Source of the DNA: UBA1240 sp045599185
GTDB taxonomy: Bacteria; Spirochaetota; Spirochaetia; Treponematales; Treponemataceae
Assembly (NCBI GenBank): GCA_045599185.1
Contig: JAZRVO010000029.1
Span: 1 to 64,000, forward strand
DNA: 64,000 nucleotides
Reading direction: 5' to 3'
Part shown: positions 62,377-64,000 of the stretch, piece after piece
How the letters are laid out: every line of letters begins with the position of its first letter
Numbering within the stretch: the stretch's first letter is position 1
The notes under the pieces: generated by a model
Told to the model about the DNA's origin: nothing
Seen by the model: only the letters and a program-made list of their open reading frames with translations
The model's database searches: none
Program-made: the position numbers and the translations under genes

Positions 62377-63021
62377 ATGACACAGACTAAAATTCCTGCG
62401 ACACCGACAATACGCCGGCTGCCGTCCTATCTGCATATAATAAAACAAGCCCAAAGCGAAGGCATAGAGCACATTTCGGGAACAGTGATTGCAAATGAAC
62501 TGAACCTTGAACCGATACAAGTGCGAAAAGACCTGGCATTGACAGGAATTACCGGCAAGCCCAAGCGAGGTTACCCTGTTGACGAATTGATTTGTGCAAT
62601 TGAACACTTTTTGGGCTGGGACACACCCAAAAAAGCCGTTCTGATTGGTGCCGGAAACCTTGCCACTGCCCTTTCAGGCTATCAGGAATTTAAATACCAC
62701 GGGCTTAATTTTGTGGCAGCTTTTGACACCGCCGAAGACCGAATTGGAAAAACCATTCACGACGTGCCGATTTTTGACCTTGACGAGCTTGCAGAAAAAG
62801 TAAAGGAACTTGAAGTAACCATCGCGGTTTTAACAGTTCCATCAAGCCAGGCACAGCAGACGGCAGAAAAAGCCGTTGAAGCAGGCATAAGCGCAATCTG
62901 GAATTTTACGAATACCAAACTAAAAGTGCCAGACCACGTTGCCGTTCAGCGGGAAGACCTGACTTCTGGATTTGCCATGCTAAGCGTAATGATAAGCGGC
63001 ACCAGCCAGACAAACGACTAA
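62377..63021 (+). CDS. rex: Redox-sensing transcriptional repressor Rex
   Basis: 214 residues from the ATG at 62377 (an in-frame TTG 18 bases earlier lies within the -10 region). Rex represses fermentation and respiration genes until NADH rises. N-terminal winged helix (about 10-75: IRRLPSYLHIIKQAQSEG, VIANELNLEPIQVRKDL, TGKPKRGYPV), then the Rossmann domain with GAGNLATALSGY (about 92-103) and AAFD, then IAVLTVPSSQAQ and IWNFTNTKLKVP. Followed 12 bases later by an rRNA methyltransferase gene. Confidence 0.94.
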   Translation: MTQTKIPATPTIRRLPSYLHIIKQAQSEGIEHISGTVIANELNLEPIQVRKDLALTGITGKPKRGYPVDELICAIEHFLGWDTPKKAVLIGAGNLATALSGYQEFKYHGLNFVAAFDTAEDRIGKTIHDVPIFDLDELAEKVKELEVTIAVLTVPSSQAQQTAEKAVEAGISAIWNFTNTKLKVPDHVAVQREDLTSGFAMLSVMISGTSQTND

Positions 63022-63033
63022 AAGCGTAATATT

Positions 63034-64000
63034 ATGGAAGAAAACACAAACTTTTTTACCAATTTTGACCTTTCAAAAACAGCAGACATTGAAGAAACCG
63101 TAAACGGACTTTTTGCCGCAGACCCGGTTTTGCAGCGCCAAAGCACGGAATTTGCAAACAGGCTGGTAAAACGCTACAAGCACCTGAAAAAATGGGCAAA
63201 ACGCACAAACGTAACCAGTTTCCGGCTTTACGATAAAGACATTCCAGAAATTCCTCTGGCCGTTGATTTGTATCAGGGTGCACAAATGGCTGGCGAAACC
63301 TTTGCAAACGCCCAAGTGCAGGCAAAAACGGCAGACGCAGACCAGCTGGAAAAATATTTGCACATTGCCCTTTACCAGCGGCCCTATCAAAAAGACCAGA
63401 CCGAAGAAGAAAACTGGCTGAAAGCAATGACTTTTGCCGCCAAAAATGCTTTGGAAATTTCACCTGAAAATATTTTTGTAAAATACCGAAAAAAACAGCG
63501 CGGCGAAAACGCCCAGTATGAAAAATTTTCAACACAAAAACACCTTATTTGCGTAAAAGAAGAAAACCTGTTCTTTAAGGTGAATTTGTCTGACTATCTG
63601 GACACAGGTTTGTTTTTTGACCATCGTCCGCTGCGTGAACGCGTAAAATACGAATGCGCCGGTAAAGACGTGCTAAATTTGTTCTGCTACACCGGCAGTT
63701 TTTCTTGCTATGCGGCTTCCGGCAAGGCAAAATCGGTAGATTCCGTTGATTTATCCAAAACTTACCTTGACTGGGCAAAACAGAATTTTGCATTGAACGG
63801 TTTTGACACAACGCAGCAAATACAAAACGGCAGTAAAAATGTTGAAAAATACCGTTTTATACAGGAAGACGCCGTAAATTTTGTACAAAGTGCTGTCAAA
63901 GCCAGCGTGGAAAAGGCTTTACGATGCCGCTGGGATTTAATCATTCTGGATCCGCCGACTTTTTCTAATTCAAAACGTCTTAAAGATGTTTTTGACATTA
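63034..64000 (+). CDS. RlmK-like class I SAM-dependent rRNA methyltransferase (5' part, continues past the right edge)
   Basis: About 322 residues from the ATG at 63034 to the window end. The N-terminal domain (about 1-140) has the RFRLYDKDIPEIPLAVDLY-like segment TSFRLYDKDIPEIPLAVD found in the RlmK half of E. coli RlmKL. Then FFKVNLSDYLDTGLFFDHRPLR, the SAM motif VLNLFCYTGSFSCYAA, VDSVDLSKTYLDWAKQN, and the catalytic DPPTFSNSKR near residue 310. This set is diagnostic of the m7G2069 23S rRNA methyltransferase family. The C-terminal end is missing. Probably an operon partner of rex. Confidence 0.88.
   Translation, partial: MEENTNFFTNFDLSKTADIEETVNGLFAADPVLQRQSTEFANRLVKRYKHLKKWAKRTNVTSFRLYDKDIPEIPLAVDLYQGAQMAGETFANAQVQAKTADADQLEKYLHIALYQRPYQKDQTEEENWLKAMTFAAKNALEISPENIFVKYRKKQRGENAQYEKFSTQKHLICVKEENLFFKVNLSDYLDTGLFFDHRPLRERVKYECAGKDVLNLFCYTGSFSCYAASGKAKSVDSVDLSKTYLDWAKQNFALNGFDTTQQIQNGSKNVEKYRFIQEDAVNFVQSAVKASVEKALRCRWDLIILDPPTFSNSKRLKDVFDI

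Overview
The window reads as chromosome of an A+T-rich spirochaete of the Treponema group, probably a host- or rumen-associated species. This rests on the housekeeping set (eukaryote-type IleRS, SecA with a SEC-C tail, Rex, SmpB, HemW), paired DUF115 (Maf) motility-associated glycosyltransferases, several short lipoproteins with FxxSC-type lipoboxes, and a domain-permuted GH3 beta-glucosidase of the kind known from rumen bacteria. The species is inference. No rRNA, tRNA, IS element, CRISPR array or prophage was recognised.

Region 1 (1-16.6 kb) is a same-strand surface-glycan cluster. It holds the tail of a glycosyltransferase (GT), an alpha-1,2-fucosyltransferase, two GT2 enzymes, a DUF2304 membrane protein, two DUF2142 polytopic membrane proteins, a UGM/HemY-like FAD oxidoreductase and a GNT-I-like transferase. 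These are followed by a Wzt-type ABC ATPase with a C-terminal carbohydrate-binding domain, an acyltransferase-3, two tandem FdtA/QdtA ketoisomerases, a DegT/FdtB aminotransferase, a GT-D-fold transferase, another GT2 and a GT8-like protein. Together they look like assembly and ABC-dependent export of a polysaccharide or glycolipid containing fucose and a 3-amino-3,6-dideoxyhexose. The Wzm permease and nucleotide-sugar supply genes are not in the window.

Region 2 (16.8-31 kb) is mixed: permuted GH3, yebC-ruvC, an orphan neuB-like synthase, a palindrome-rich convergent gap followed by two A+T-rich accessory genes (YcxB-like and SH3b), coaX, hisS, and a run of minus-strand small genes (DUF4375, SH3-like lipoprotein, Nudix, membrane proteins, a larger lipoprotein).

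Region 3 (31-45 kb) has a DUF5718 protein, a chemoreceptor, secA, plsC, DUF1963, a DEAH helicase, hemW, a signal peptidase I with an unusual active site, smpB, a Sua5-type enzyme and a FtsB/DivIC-like protein.

Region 4 (45.5-55.9 kb) is the most unusual: one tight operon made of a 1629-residue highly acidic protein, a 323-residue unknown, two DUF115/Maf glycosyltransferases and a membrane protein with a degenerate GGDEF domain. It looks like a motility-linked glycosylation module, possibly fed by the distant neuB. The giant ORF contains, in frame, a near-consensus promoter placed exactly as at several real gene starts in this window, suggesting an internal gene start or an in-frame gene fusion.

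Region 5 (56-64 kb) has a minus-strand operon ileS - lipoprotein - long uracil phosphoribosyltransferase - TPR lipoprotein, then rex and the start of an RlmK-like rRNA methyltransferase on the plus strand.

A cross-cutting observation is that several genes (secA, hisS, GH3, DUF5718, rex, smpB) lack a Shine-Dalgarno and have the -10 hexamer ending 6-8 bases before the ATG, so their mRNAs are probably leaderless. All functions are read from motifs by eye; no database search was run.
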